From Candidatus Scalindua japonica (GTDB taxonomy: Bacteria; Planctomycetota; Brocadiia; Brocadiales; Scalinduaceae), in contig NZ_BAOS01000011.1 in NCBI RefSeq assembly GCF_002443295.1, forward strand, positions 1-64,000: a stretch of DNA of 64,000 bases, in the 5' to 3' direction. Of the stretch, positions 53,361 to 62,585 are shown piece after piece. Below the pieces are notes generated by a model. It worked only from the letters and a program-made list of their open reading frames with translations. It searched no databases and had not been told where the DNA came from. Every line of letters starts with the position of its first letter. The first letter of the stretch is position 1. A program made the position numbers and the translations under genes.

Positions 53361-54725
53361 TTAGTTTCTCACGAATGACCAGAAGAGTTTAAACTGGCGT
53401 CTCAAAGTTTTAAAGTGACCTTTAGTCAGTCTTGAGAAAACATATGATGGCCGTAAATAATAATTGATATATGCTTTTTTTGTCAACGTCTTGAGCTCTT
53501 CTAATGTAATATCGTTAATGACAGCTTCCGGAAAAAGTGTATTATCGCTAAAACGTAAGCCAGGGTTGCTCTCTGTTTTCTCAAAAAGCTTCGTTCCCGG
53601 ATATGGCGAGACAATATGAAAAAGCGGATAATCCGGCCAAAGCTCATATGCAAATTTTACGATGTCTCTCATATCTTGCCGATCTGATTCGGGAAAACCT
53701 ATCATAAAGAAGCATGCAGTATCGATTCCTGCTGTTTTTACCTGTTTCATCCCTTTGCGTATCTCGTCCATAGTTATGCCTTTGTTTATTGTCTTCAGTA
53801 TTCTATCACTGCCAGCTTCCACACCAAAATGAATTAAGCGGCAACCCGCTTTCTTCATATAGCTGAGCAGTTCATCGTCTACGAGGTCAAAACGCGTTTG
53901 ACAGCACCATGAAATTTGATAGTTTTTTTTGTCTATATACTTACAAAATTCTATAACCTGCTTACGGAAGACGGTAAATTCCAGATCAATGAAATATATG
54001 TTTCGTGTCCCAAAACTATTGATCACGTGTTCTAACTCCCGGATAAGTTTATCCACACTTTTTTTACGCACACCATGTCCATATGGCTTTAACAGGCAAA
54101 AACTGCAATCTGACGTGCAGCCACGGGTCATTTCAAGGATGCAGAAATTGTCACCTACCATCTCATAATAGTATTTGTTCATGGGAAGTAAGTGGAAAGC
54201 AGGAATAGGCAGCTCATTCAAGTCAACCAATTTTTGATCGGGATTTTCGATTATCTTATTGCCACTACGGTACGTGATACCTGAAGTTTCTGAAAATGTA
54301 TGGTTATTACAAAGGTCTAAAATAGTATATTCAGGTTCTCCTCGTATAACGGCACACGCACCGGTTGCCTGAAGCATCTCCACAGGTCTCACTGTCCCGT
54401 GGCTGCCAGCGATATAGACCTCTGGAACAACTTTTTTTAGCTTGGAGACAGTGTCCAGAAATGGACTAATATCCAGAGATGGACATTGCCATCTGTCTAA
54501 ACTCGTTGAGGTGATAAAAACCTTGTGATATCCCATCGCTCGTCTTGCCACTCTCTCCGGGCCTAACTGTTCCGCATTTGCATCGAGAATTGAAACATCT
54601 ATACCTGCATTCTCAAGTATTGCCCCACAGTTTGCCAGGTCAAGAGGCTGCCATGTACGATTATAGATTCGTCCTTTTCTATTTACCAACCGCCCCTGAA
54701 ATGGATTTACTAATAGAACTCTCAT
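53361..54725 (-). CDS. Cobalamin-type radical SAM protein D
   Basis: A 454-residue class B radical SAM protein. The N-terminal B12-type domain (about 1-150) has AGIDVSILDANAEQLG and VIRGEPEYTILDL. The cluster motif is CTSDCSFC (Cys203, Cys207, Cys210), followed by IYFIDLEFTVFRKQVIEF and FGVEAGSDRILKTINKGIT. The C-terminal helical extension is short. Its start ATG overlaps the stop of the preceding GT2 gene (54722-54725), so they are translationally coupled. The methylase or isomerase reaction is unknown, but the coupling to a polyprenyl-phosphate GT2 favours a lipid-carrier or donor-sugar substrate. Confidence 0.9.
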   Translation of the reverse strand: MRVLLVNPFQGRLVNRKGRIYNRTWQPLDLANCGAILENAGIDVSILDANAEQLGPERVARRAMGYHKVFITSTSLDRWQCPSLDISPFLDTVSKLKKVVPEVYIAGSHGTVRPVEMLQATGACAVIRGEPEYTILDLCNNHTFSETSGITYRSGNKIIENPDQKLVDLNELPIPAFHLLPMNKYYYEMVGDNFCILEMTRGCTSDCSFCLLKPYGHGVRKKSVDKLIRELEHVINSFGTRNIYFIDLEFTVFRKQVIEFCKYIDKKNYQISWCCQTRFDLVDDELLSYMKKAGCRLIHFGVEAGSDRILKTINKGITMDEIRKGMKQVKTAGIDTACFFMIGFPESDRQDMRDIVKFAYELWPDYPLFHIVSPYPGTKLFEKTESNPGLRFSDNTLFPEAVINDITLEELKTLTKKAYINYYLRPSYVFSRLTKGHFKTLRRQFKLFWSFVRN

Positions 54726-55726
54726 TTTCTTGTGCCTGTACTATCTGAGCGGTAAATCTCCTCTATAACATACAACGGTCTCTGTTTTACTTCATTAAAA
54801 ATTCTTCCAATATATTCTCCTATTATGCCCAGACAAATCAACTGAATACCGCCTAAAAAGAGTATGCCTGCCATTATAGTAGCCCAGCCTTGAACGGTGT
54901 ACCCCAAAACCTTCTGAACAAAGACACTGGCCATATACATAAACGCCAGAAAAGATGTACAATATCCAAGCCACGTTGCCAGTTTTAGAGGCATGTTTGA
55001 AAATGAAGTAATCCCATCAAAGGCAAATTTAATCATTTGACTATACGAATATTTTGTCTCTCCGACAAACCTCTTTTCTCTGGAATAGTAGACACCGGTC
55101 TGTTTAAAACCAATCCAGCTTGTCAGACCCCTGACAAATCTGTCCTTTTCTCTCAAACTCTTAAACTGTTCAACCGCCCGTTTACTCATTAACCTGAAAT
55201 CACCCGCATCCAGGGGAATGTCAAATTTTATTATAAGCTTCAGTAATCGATAAAAAATTCCCGCAGAAAGAAGTTTCATTATGCTTTCACCCTTTCTCTT
55301 CTCACGAATACCATAGACTACATCATAGCCCTCCTCCCACTTTTTGACAAATTCAATTATTATTTCAGGAGGGTCTTGAAGGTCGGCATCAATTACCACT
55401 ACTGCATCTCCGGCTGCCATGTCAATTCCGGCAGTGATCGCAATTTGGTGACCAAAATTTCTTGAAAATTTTATAACCCTGATATTAGAATCTGAATTTG
55501 CCAGACGTATCAATTTCTGATAAGAGCCGTCATTGCTTCCGTCATCTACAAAAACAATCTCATATGACAAAGTTTTGAGAGAATCTACTACATCTCTAAC
55601 GCGACCATAAAACTTGTCAATGCCCTCATTCTCATTAAAGACAGGAACTACAATTGATATAATTCGTTCTCCATCAACTTGGTTTCCATTAAACATATCA
55701 GCACTTTCAGTTTTTTTTTCAATCAT
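54722..55726 (-). CDS. Polyprenyl-phosphate glycosyltransferase (GT2, GtrB/DPM1-like)
   Basis: A 334-residue GT2 enzyme starting at the ATG at 55726; the frame is open upstream to 55780 but the first residues look like leader. The N-terminal GT-A domain has IVPVFNENEGIDKFY, VFVDDGSNDGSYQKL, FSRNFGHQIAITAG, DADLQDPPEII (DxD) and GDFRLMSKRAVEQF. The C-terminus has two membrane helices (about 245-300), as in GtrB and Dpm1 that make polyprenyl-phosphate-linked sugars for GT-C enzymes. This fits the GT39 gene 4 kb downstream as the user of the donor. The stop overlaps the radical SAM gene start. Confidence 0.92.
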   Translation of the reverse strand: MIEKKTESADMFNGNQVDGERIISIVVPVFNENEGIDKFYGRVRDVVDSLKTLSYEIVFVDDGSNDGSYQKLIRLANSDSNIRVIKFSRNFGHQIAITAGIDMAAGDAVVVIDADLQDPPEIIIEFVKKWEEGYDVVYGIREKRKGESIMKLLSAGIFYRLLKLIIKFDIPLDAGDFRLMSKRAVEQFKSLREKDRFVRGLTSWIGFKQTGVYYSREKRFVGETKYSYSQMIKFAFDGITSFSNMPLKLATWLGYCTSFLAFMYMASVFVQKVLGYTVQGWATIMAGILFLGGIQLICLGIIGEYIGRIFNEVKQRPLYVIEEIYRSDSTGTRK

Positions 55727-55800
55727 CGTGTTGGTTTTGGATATATTCTTCAATAATATAGTAATAAAACAGTAAAGCAAAGAATGTGTAAAGAAGCCGT

Positions 55801-57165
55801 TCAGTCGTTAAATGCATGTTGTTTTAGCACTCTCCTTTTATATCTATAATACAGCTCTTTTATGGGAGTTATCCAACATCCGAAAAATGAAAAACGGATT
55901 TTCTTAATTATACGCACTATTTGGGCCCTTCTCATTAATTGGTACATTTCATCTTTTTTGATATCTTTAGGGAGGTATACAAGAGTCGCCTGATTCCATT
56001 TGCAAAAATCGGGTTCAATGATCTTTCCGTATTTGTCAGCCATATCGTAAAATTGTGTTCCCGGGTAAGGTGCTGCAAAGGAAAACCAGGCCCTGTCCGT
56101 AGGAAGTGTAAAGGCAAAACGTATTGTATCATTAACTGTTTTTGATGTCTCTCCAATGTTTCCAATCATGTACATTCCCGCAACATAGAAACCATTTTTT
56201 TTTAAAAGATGGACGGCATTACTCGCTTTTTCAATAGTAATGCCTTTTTTAATGTTTTTTAAAATCTGCTGATTGCCTGACTCTATTCCTATGTAAATCC
56301 ATTGTATACCTAAACGCTTCATAAGCCGTAGAACTCGTGGGGTTATAACATTAGCGTGGACCTGACATTGGAATTTAAATTTAAGATTACGTTTTTCCAG
56401 CTTAATTATCATTTCTTCCATGCGTTGTTCTGAATATATGAAAATATCATCCAAAACTATTATTTTCCTAAATCCAAGCGTTTGAGATATATAACCAAGA
56501 AATTCAACTATGTAATCTACAGAATGAAAACGCTTATTTGACGAGCGAAAACCATCTTTACAAAAAACACATTTGTATGGACAACCTCTGGCAGTAATAA
56601 TAGGAAATTTCGGATCAAGCGATGGATCAAAAGCAGTTTCATCCAAATCTTCTTTTTTAGGGAAGGGAATAGAATCCATTTCCTCTTCGGTTAAAGGTTT
56701 TCCCTGAAAAATCTTTCTTTGAGAACAAATTGGTTTAGATGACGTTATCTGTCGCATACAGTGTTCACCTTCACCCTGTACAACAACATGTCCATGCTTC
56801 AGAGTTTCTTCCGGTAAAGAGGTAGGATGTACTCCACCATGGACTACGCTTACATTGGATTTCCGCATTAAGGCATCTCCAAGTGCCATCGCGTCCAGTG
56901 ACTGGCTGGTCATGGAGGATATGCCAACGATACCGGGGTCATGGGTAAGTATCTGATCCGCTATGTCATCAATCGATAAATGAGCATAGTTTTTCTTGAA
57001 AAGATCAAATAATTTAACAGTATATCCACTTTGTCTGACAAAGCTTGATATATACATTATGCCATAGGGAGGCATTCTACGACCAGAGTAGGAACCGGAA
57101 TCACTGTTTTTCTTAACACCGGGATTTGGATTATTTCTGGATCTAACCAGAATTAAATCAACCAT
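55801..57165 (-). CDS. Cobalamin-type radical SAM protein E
   Basis: A 454-residue class B radical SAM protein with an N-terminal extension of about 25 residues, a B12-type domain containing VVHGGVHPTSLPEETLKHG and VVQGEGEHCMRQI, and the cluster motif GCPYKCVFC (Cys195, Cys199, Cys202). Later segments IVLDDIFIYSEQRMEEMII and YIGIESGNQQILKNIKKGIT are typical of the family. AAGGA precedes the ATG. It is co-directional with the GT2 and flippase genes. As with the others, DxHxxG is not seen in the N-terminal domain. It may act in parallel with the radical SAM protein at 53361. Confidence 0.9.
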   Translation of the reverse strand: MVDLILVRSRNNPNPGVKKNSDSGSYSGRRMPPYGIMYISSFVRQSGYTVKLFDLFKKNYAHLSIDDIADQILTHDPGIVGISSMTSQSLDAMALGDALMRKSNVSVVHGGVHPTSLPEETLKHGHVVVQGEGEHCMRQITSSKPICSQRKIFQGKPLTEEEMDSIPFPKKEDLDETAFDPSLDPKFPIITARGCPYKCVFCKDGFRSSNKRFHSVDYIVEFLGYISQTLGFRKIIVLDDIFIYSEQRMEEMIIKLEKRNLKFKFQCQVHANVITPRVLRLMKRLGIQWIYIGIESGNQQILKNIKKGITIEKASNAVHLLKKNGFYVAGMYMIGNIGETSKTVNDTIRFAFTLPTDRAWFSFAAPYPGTQFYDMADKYGKIIEPDFCKWNQATLVYLPKDIKKDEMYQLMRRAQIVRIIKKIRFSFFGCWITPIKELYYRYKRRVLKQHAFND

Positions 57166-57254
57166 TTACATTCCTTCGAATTCTCTTATTTAGTAAAATG
57201 TAATGCAGTATAATATCATTATAAATGACAAAATATATTTATTAAAAGATCGGT

Positions 57255-58661
57255 TCAGATATTTAAAACGGGTAACTGCCCTCTACGCAGACGAATTCCA
57301 CCTAAAACGGTAAGCACCAGACTATAGACAGCAATTCCACAAGAAAAGCCGACTAAAAGACTGGATGGTCTGAGTATGATAAGTAATACTGTCATTAAAA
57401 GACTTGCAACAGTCGGGCGCCATAATCTTTTTAGAGATACAAATGGCAAATCATGTATTGTTGCATACTTAAACAATAGTATGCCTGTCAGACATTCTGT
57501 AAAAACCGTCGATATTGCGGCCCCGATGATCCCATACCTGGGAATCAATAAAACATTTAAAACTATATTTACTATTATAGAATATAACACTGTTTTCAAA
57601 AGAATATTTTGATAACCTCTGGCAATGAGCCCTGCCCACGGTACTATACGAATTACTGAAAAAGGTATGCACCAGATGAGGATCTGCAGCGCCAATATCG
57701 AATTTGTATAACCATCACCAAATCCAAGGTTTATAATCTTCGATGCAAACAGACAGCCACCAACTGATATTGGCAAACTGACAGCATATGTATGCGCAAG
57801 CGCAGTTTGATAAAGAGTCTTTTCACCGGCACTCCCGGATCTCAGTCTCGTTAGAGCCGGCAACAGACTCATTCCATATGAAAAACCAATATTTGCCAGA
57901 AAACAGATTAGAGTGTACGCGGCAGCGTAATAACCCACACTTTCTCTATCGCGGAAAAAACGCAGGAATATCAAATCGGAATTATAGATAAAAAGCCATA
58001 ATATGGCCTGGCTGAGGAGTGGCAATGCACGTACAAAGATTGGTAATGCCGTGGCCATGTCCCAACAAAAACCTAATTTGTAGTTTCGTTGCCTCAAGGC
58101 CATGATCAACAGAAACGCAATACATAACTCACCGGATATTTGCGCAAATGGGACTCCCCATAACTTATCACAACTCTGCACGAGACAAAGTACTATACCC
58201 ATAGTCAGCACTTCACCAATAATTATTGACAAACCGATTGGCAGTGCATTTTCAAGCCCCAGGTGGACCCATTTGGTACTGGCTGCTATCGGAATCAATG
58301 AAAAAAAGTATAAAGACATGATTGTTTTCTCCGGCTCCGGTAGAAATAGCTGTGCTCCCAGGATTGTAAAACCTGTGAGTAATACTGAAAGTGTCAAGCG
58401 GGCGCTCAATACAGCAGATGCCAGATGATTGACAGAATCGGGGAATTTGGCAATCTCTCTGGTACCAACCACTTCGATACCAAAATCAGCTATTTTTGAA
58501 AAATACAAAGTAACACCAGCCGCAACTGCTATTACTCCATAACTCTCAGCTCCTAAAATCCGCGCCAGATAAATAGTCACACCAAACGCTATTACACGGG
58601 AGACCATCTCTCCGGTACCTAAAGTCAGAAAATTACCGGCGACATTACTACTGTCACTCAT
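57255..58661 (-). CDS. Polysaccharide flippase (second copy)
   Basis: A 468-residue Wzx-type membrane protein with about 12-14 helices. It begins NFLTLGTGEMVSRVIAFGVT with YLARILGAESYGVIAVAAGV, typical of the family. It shares overall layout and similar opening with the flippase at 61070, so both likely come from a duplication or from a related cluster, and differs from that at 32569. It should flip a lipid-linked oligosaccharide. It lies between the radical SAM E gene and asnB, with a 177-base gap upstream to asnB containing only small inverted repeats. Confidence 0.92.
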   Translation of the reverse strand: MSDSSNVAGNFLTLGTGEMVSRVIAFGVTIYLARILGAESYGVIAVAAGVTLYFSKIADFGIEVVGTREIAKFPDSVNHLASAVLSARLTLSVLLTGFTILGAQLFLPEPEKTIMSLYFFSLIPIAASTKWVHLGLENALPIGLSIIIGEVLTMGIVLCLVQSCDKLWGVPFAQISGELCIAFLLIMALRQRNYKLGFCWDMATALPIFVRALPLLSQAILWLFIYNSDLIFLRFFRDRESVGYYAAAYTLICFLANIGFSYGMSLLPALTRLRSGSAGEKTLYQTALAHTYAVSLPISVGGCLFASKIINLGFGDGYTNSILALQILIWCIPFSVIRIVPWAGLIARGYQNILLKTVLYSIIVNIVLNVLLIPRYGIIGAAISTVFTECLTGILLFKYATIHDLPFVSLKRLWRPTVASLLMTVLLIILRPSSLLVGFSCGIAVYSLVLTVLGGIRLRRGQLPVLNI

Positions 58662-58838
58662 TTTTCACCATGTTATGTCTCGATGTCATTGACATTCTAG
58701 ATTCTAAATTGTGTAACAAGGTTAGTTAACATTAATCAAAAACAGGACTTTATCTGTGTGTTTCTTGATGATACTTCCAGTCGTTTTTTGATGTTCTTTC
58801 ATGCCTGAAATCAAGATTGCCTGGAAAATTGTTTATGT

Positions 58839-60719
58839 TTATTCAGGCAGCAAACTGACATGTTGCCTGAGCTTTCTCAGACTGGTCTCCAGTGACAGAC
58901 CGCGCATACAGACGTGACCCCACACATCCAGATGCAGTAATCTCATAGTGAGGCCCTGATCAGATTGACTCATAATATTGTGCATCTGCCCCTGAGACAA
59001 CTCGAACAAATCCTTGACAAAAGACTCATCGAAATATGCCGGTGAAACTTTCATACGCTCAAAGGCTGTTGTCCAGAACCCAATCTTGGTTCTCCGGCTC
59101 AGTTCACGTGGAATATATCTGTCGGCTACCTTGCGGACCACCCACTTGTCTCTTATTCCGGGATGCGCTTTCTCAAATGCTGTTGGAGAAAGTCTAATCT
59201 TGTATCGATATGGCATATTTACCGCTATTTTGACAACCTCATTGTCCAGGAATGGAAATCTAGCTTCAATACTGGCAGCCATGCCAAGGCTATCGTTTCG
59301 GTGCAACAATGTTCGCAGGTGATAGTTCAGATATTCTACCGTACGTATATTACCTTCCTCGATTTTTGTGGATACTATCTTTGAGGCAAAGTTATGAACA
59401 TTTTGTGTTTCCTCCACGGTTTCACACCGGTTTAGAAGCATCTTTACAACCTCTTTTCCATTTCCCTCACACGGCCAGATAATTTTTCCCAAATCAGGAA
59501 TTTTGTTTACAAGTGTTTTCAACCACACGACAAACCTATAGTAAGTATTTACGAGCCTCTCTCTTCCCAGCCATGGATACCCCAGGAAACACTCGTCTGA
59601 ACCTTCACCGGAAAGCATTCCTTTCACCCGGTGCTTTTGAACCAGTCTGGATACCATCAGAAACGGAGCACAGTTTGGGTGATAAGTAAATGGATGCTCA
59701 TAATGTTTCATTACTTCAGGCATCAGATCAATGAAATCCTGTTCATTAACGTCTACCGTCCTGAGTTCAAGTTTCAAATGCTGAGACAGCTTCAGGGCCG
59801 CGTCATATTCGCTCCAGCGGCCTTTTATATTTGCATGAAAGATAGCAAGGTTATTATGCCTTTTGGCCGCCATGGCCATTAACAATGAAGAGTCAACTCC
59901 TCCACTGCAAAACGCTCCGACTCTGGAATCCGCAAACATATGTTTCTCAACACTCTTTAGCAGTAAGTCCTCCATCTTATCTACTATTTGTCCCGGTTTA
60001 ATTCTGGCTAAATTATCTATATAGTCGGGGTCCCAGAAGTCCTGCATAGAGAAAAATCTTGAAGACTCTGCAGGTTTGCCATTCCGAACAAAAATCATAC
60101 TGCCAGGAGCAAGGGATTTAACTTTCCTGTAAAAGGTAAACCCCTTGGTGGGACCACCAAACCCAAGGAGATAAGATGAAATAGAAAACTGGTCCGGTTT
60201 GAAATTGATCCACGGTCCCATTGCCTTAATTTCAGAAGCAAAGGTAAATATACGATCATCACCATATACAAAGAGGGGTTTCATACCAAATCTATCACGC
60301 GCCAGGAGCAACGACCTCTCCACTGTATCATACAGGCCAAAGGCGAACATGCCTTCCAGTTTCTGGAGGACAGATTCTGCATCACCATTGAGAAGGCATT
60401 GCAGCAGTACTTCTGTATCACTGGTGGTCTGAAAAGTAACGTTTTTCTCTATCAGCTCAGCACGGAGATCTCTGAAATTGTAGATCTCGCCATTAAAAAC
60501 CAGGCAGTAACGTCTACTTTTATCCCAAAATGGCTGATTGCTGCGGGAATGTAAATCTATAAGAGTCAATCTTTTATGTACCATGCCTACACCCTCAGAA
60601 GCGTAAATTCCATGAGCATCCGGGCCGCGATGATGTAGCAAGTTGGCCGAATTGGTCAAATCTTCCAAGGCTGGTGTAACCGAAGAGTTACGATAAATTA
60701 TTCCGAATAGACCGCACAT
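58839..60719 (-). CDS. asnB: Asparagine synthase (glutamine-hydrolysing)
   Basis: A 626-residue class B asparagine synthetase homologue. The N-terminal glutaminase domain begins MCGLFGIIY with nucleophile Cys2 and has LHHRGPDAHGIYA, RLTLIDL, LVFNGEIYN and SDTEVLLQCL. The C-terminal synthetase domain has the pyrophosphatase motif SGGVDSS (residues 272-278) and LSGEGSDECFLGYPW. Residues 480-540 carry the DSLGMAASIEARFPFLD segment. Within polysaccharide clusters AsnB-like enzymes often form amides of uronic acids, or aminosugar-linked carboxamides, rather than free asparagine, so the function here could be amidation of the polymer (inference). Confidence 0.95.
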   Translation of the reverse strand: MCGLFGIIYRNSSVTPALEDLTNSANLLHHRGPDAHGIYASEGVGMVHKRLTLIDLHSRSNQPFWDKSRRYCLVFNGEIYNFRDLRAELIEKNVTFQTTSDTEVLLQCLLNGDAESVLQKLEGMFAFGLYDTVERSLLLARDRFGMKPLFVYGDDRIFTFASEIKAMGPWINFKPDQFSISSYLLGFGGPTKGFTFYRKVKSLAPGSMIFVRNGKPAESSRFFSMQDFWDPDYIDNLARIKPGQIVDKMEDLLLKSVEKHMFADSRVGAFCSGGVDSSLLMAMAAKRHNNLAIFHANIKGRWSEYDAALKLSQHLKLELRTVDVNEQDFIDLMPEVMKHYEHPFTYHPNCAPFLMVSRLVQKHRVKGMLSGEGSDECFLGYPWLGRERLVNTYYRFVVWLKTLVNKIPDLGKIIWPCEGNGKEVVKMLLNRCETVEETQNVHNFASKIVSTKIEEGNIRTVEYLNYHLRTLLHRNDSLGMAASIEARFPFLDNEVVKIAVNMPYRYKIRLSPTAFEKAHPGIRDKWVVRKVADRYIPRELSRRTKIGFWTTAFERMKVSPAYFDESFVKDLFELSQGQMHNIMSQSDQGLTMRLLHLDVWGHVCMRGLSLETSLRKLRQHVSLLPE

Positions 60720-61069
60720 ATATGAAATCTTCCAATCACGTCAAGATGAGTTTTTATTATCTATAAGTAATAGCTATTTTTTTACTATTTCGTGCTCATA
60801 ATAGCTTTGAGGATTATCTTCTTCACCCTTCCGTTTATTGTCAGTTACAACTTTTATACCACCGGCTTCTAATATTTTCATCATCATAGATTTTCCTGAG
60901 CGTGGTAGAACTGAACAATTGTTATAACATAATGCATTTGTTTTCCTTTATTTTTAATCTCAGATTTAATCACTTTACTTTATAATAATAAGATAATTGA
61001 AAATTGCAACAAGGCTGCAGAATTGTCTTGAAGCCTGACATTAAGGACCATTGAGACTTGAAAAATATT
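60720..61069. other. Intergenic carrying a broken gene
   Basis: This 350-base gap upstream of asnB holds the remains of a P-loop gene (60774-60937, given separately) and about 130 bases of AT-rich sequence. No complete gene is seen. Confidence 0.5.
60774..60937 (-). pseudogene. N-terminal remnant of a sulfotransferase-like P-loop protein
   Basis: On the minus strand an ATG at 60937 (AAAGGA upstream) starts MHYVITIV, then the frame shifts by one base into SVLPRSGKSMMMKILEAGGI and on to a TAG at 60774. A joined reading resembles the start of a P-loop sulfotransferase/kinase family (I-V-S-G-L-P-R-S-G-T-S), followed by LEAGGIKVVTDNKRKGEEDN. Only about 50 residues of a protein normally several times longer remain, so it is both frameshifted and truncated. 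Confidence 0.65.
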
Positions 61070-62494
61070 TCAGCGAAAACGGTCAAGGATGTCCTTCGGT
61101 ATACCATTTACAATTGTCAGGAAAACTATAAAGAGTATACATCCAAGTGGGAGAAGAATTACCAGTATTAACCATGCTTCCTCTATCACTAAACTTAAAC
61201 CCCACAGGCAGGTTGCCATTAGAAATGCTGCCAACAGAGGTCTCACCGCCGGAATGAGGTTTATCTGAAAACCGATTAGATTAACAGCGATAAACCCGCA
61301 TCCGAGTATAAACCCTTCAGCAATTACCGTGGCCGTAGCGGCTCCCGTCAACCCAAAGAGAGGGATGAGAAGGAAGTTTAGACCAATGTTGATTACGGTA
61401 GCAGTAATCATAATCCATGTTTCGATTCTCATATGATTGCTGACGACCAGGATATTATGAATTGTACCTTCAAGAAAAATGAATCCTATACTCAAGACAA
61501 GCAGCTTGAATGCCATGGCCCCTTCTATAAATTCAGGACCAAAGATCGTACTGAGGATAGGAGAGGCAAGGACTATTCCTCCCACAACCAGGAGAGCACT
61601 CACTGCTGCAGATAGCTCAATAGAACGACCCGCAAATTCAGAAACATGAAATATTCCGTTTTTCAATGATCGAGCCATGCCCGGTAAATAAGAAATCTGG
61701 ATAACACAGGCTAGTGCGTACAGCAAATAACATATACGATAAGGGGCGGTGTAGAGCCCAACCTCTCTTTCTCCCAGCAAAAAGCCGAGAAGTACAACAT
61801 CAAATGTTAATATTAGTGTTCTTAACAAGCAAGAGATGAACAGAAACCCGGAACGCTTCAGGATGTTCCACCCTTCATGAAAGACTAATTTGACTCGACC
61901 GAAAGACCGGATATGGATTAGCAGCAGAATCGCAGCACACATATCACTGACAAACATTGCCAGTGGGACCCGGTACACATCCTCCAAGCCATGTACGGTA
62001 AGGATTACCAGGATTACGTACATCAGTTTGCCCAGAATTAACGCAACACCAACCGGACGGTTCCGTTCAAGGCCCCTGTATACCCAGGAGATGTCGAGGG
62101 CCAGGGAAAAGAAAGATAATGCTGAGAGAAGTAAAACAAAACGGACCGTCCCTGGTTTATCAATCAGGAAAGAAATAATTGCCATAGAGGTCATCGCTAT
62201 GATTGCCATGCCAATACGTATCAAAATTGCACTGAACGCTATTGAAGCGGCATATTGTGGTCTATGCGAAACTTCCAGAGCACCGATATCATCGAAACCG
62301 GCCCGTACAATGAGGTTAAAAAAACTGCACATTGCAAAAGCAAATCCGATAATTCCAAACCCTTCCGGGCCAAGTGTACGGGCAATGTATGTCAACCCGA
62401 CAAAAGCTACGCATCGAGAAATTATCTCGCTGCTTCCTAAAGCCGTAATATTGCTTATAACGTTAGCCGATTGAGACAATTTCATTGTTGCCAT
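61070..62494 (-). CDS. Polysaccharide flippase (third copy)
   Basis: A 474-residue Wzx-type transporter with about 12-14 membrane helices (opening NVISNITALGSSEIISRCVAF, TYIARTLGPEGFGIIGFA). Motif order mirrors the flippase at 57255, with which it shares its N-terminal style. AAGGAAG lies before the ATG. It is 91 bases downstream of the radical SAM gene at 62586 on the same strand. Together with that gene, asnB and the flippase at 57255 it forms the outer part of the minus arm. Three flippases in one region suggest more than one oligosaccharide product or a composite locus. Confidence 0.92.
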   Translation of the reverse strand: MATMKLSQSANVISNITALGSSEIISRCVAFVGLTYIARTLGPEGFGIIGFAFAMCSFFNLIVRAGFDDIGALEVSHRPQYAASIAFSAILIRIGMAIIAMTSMAIISFLIDKPGTVRFVLLLSALSFFSLALDISWVYRGLERNRPVGVALILGKLMYVILVILTVHGLEDVYRVPLAMFVSDMCAAILLLIHIRSFGRVKLVFHEGWNILKRSGFLFISCLLRTLILTFDVVLLGFLLGEREVGLYTAPYRICYLLYALACVIQISYLPGMARSLKNGIFHVSEFAGRSIELSAAVSALLVVGGIVLASPILSTIFGPEFIEGAMAFKLLVLSIGFIFLEGTIHNILVVSNHMRIETWIMITATVINIGLNFLLIPLFGLTGAATATVIAEGFILGCGFIAVNLIGFQINLIPAVRPLLAAFLMATCLWGLSLVIEEAWLILVILLPLGCILFIVFLTIVNGIPKDILDRFR

Positions 62495-62585
62495 ATGAAC
62501 TTCCTTGCAGTTGTTGGATTTTACCTACTACCATTTGAGTAACGGCAGTGTAACTTTCCTTGTCGTAAGGACCTTGAAATCATCA

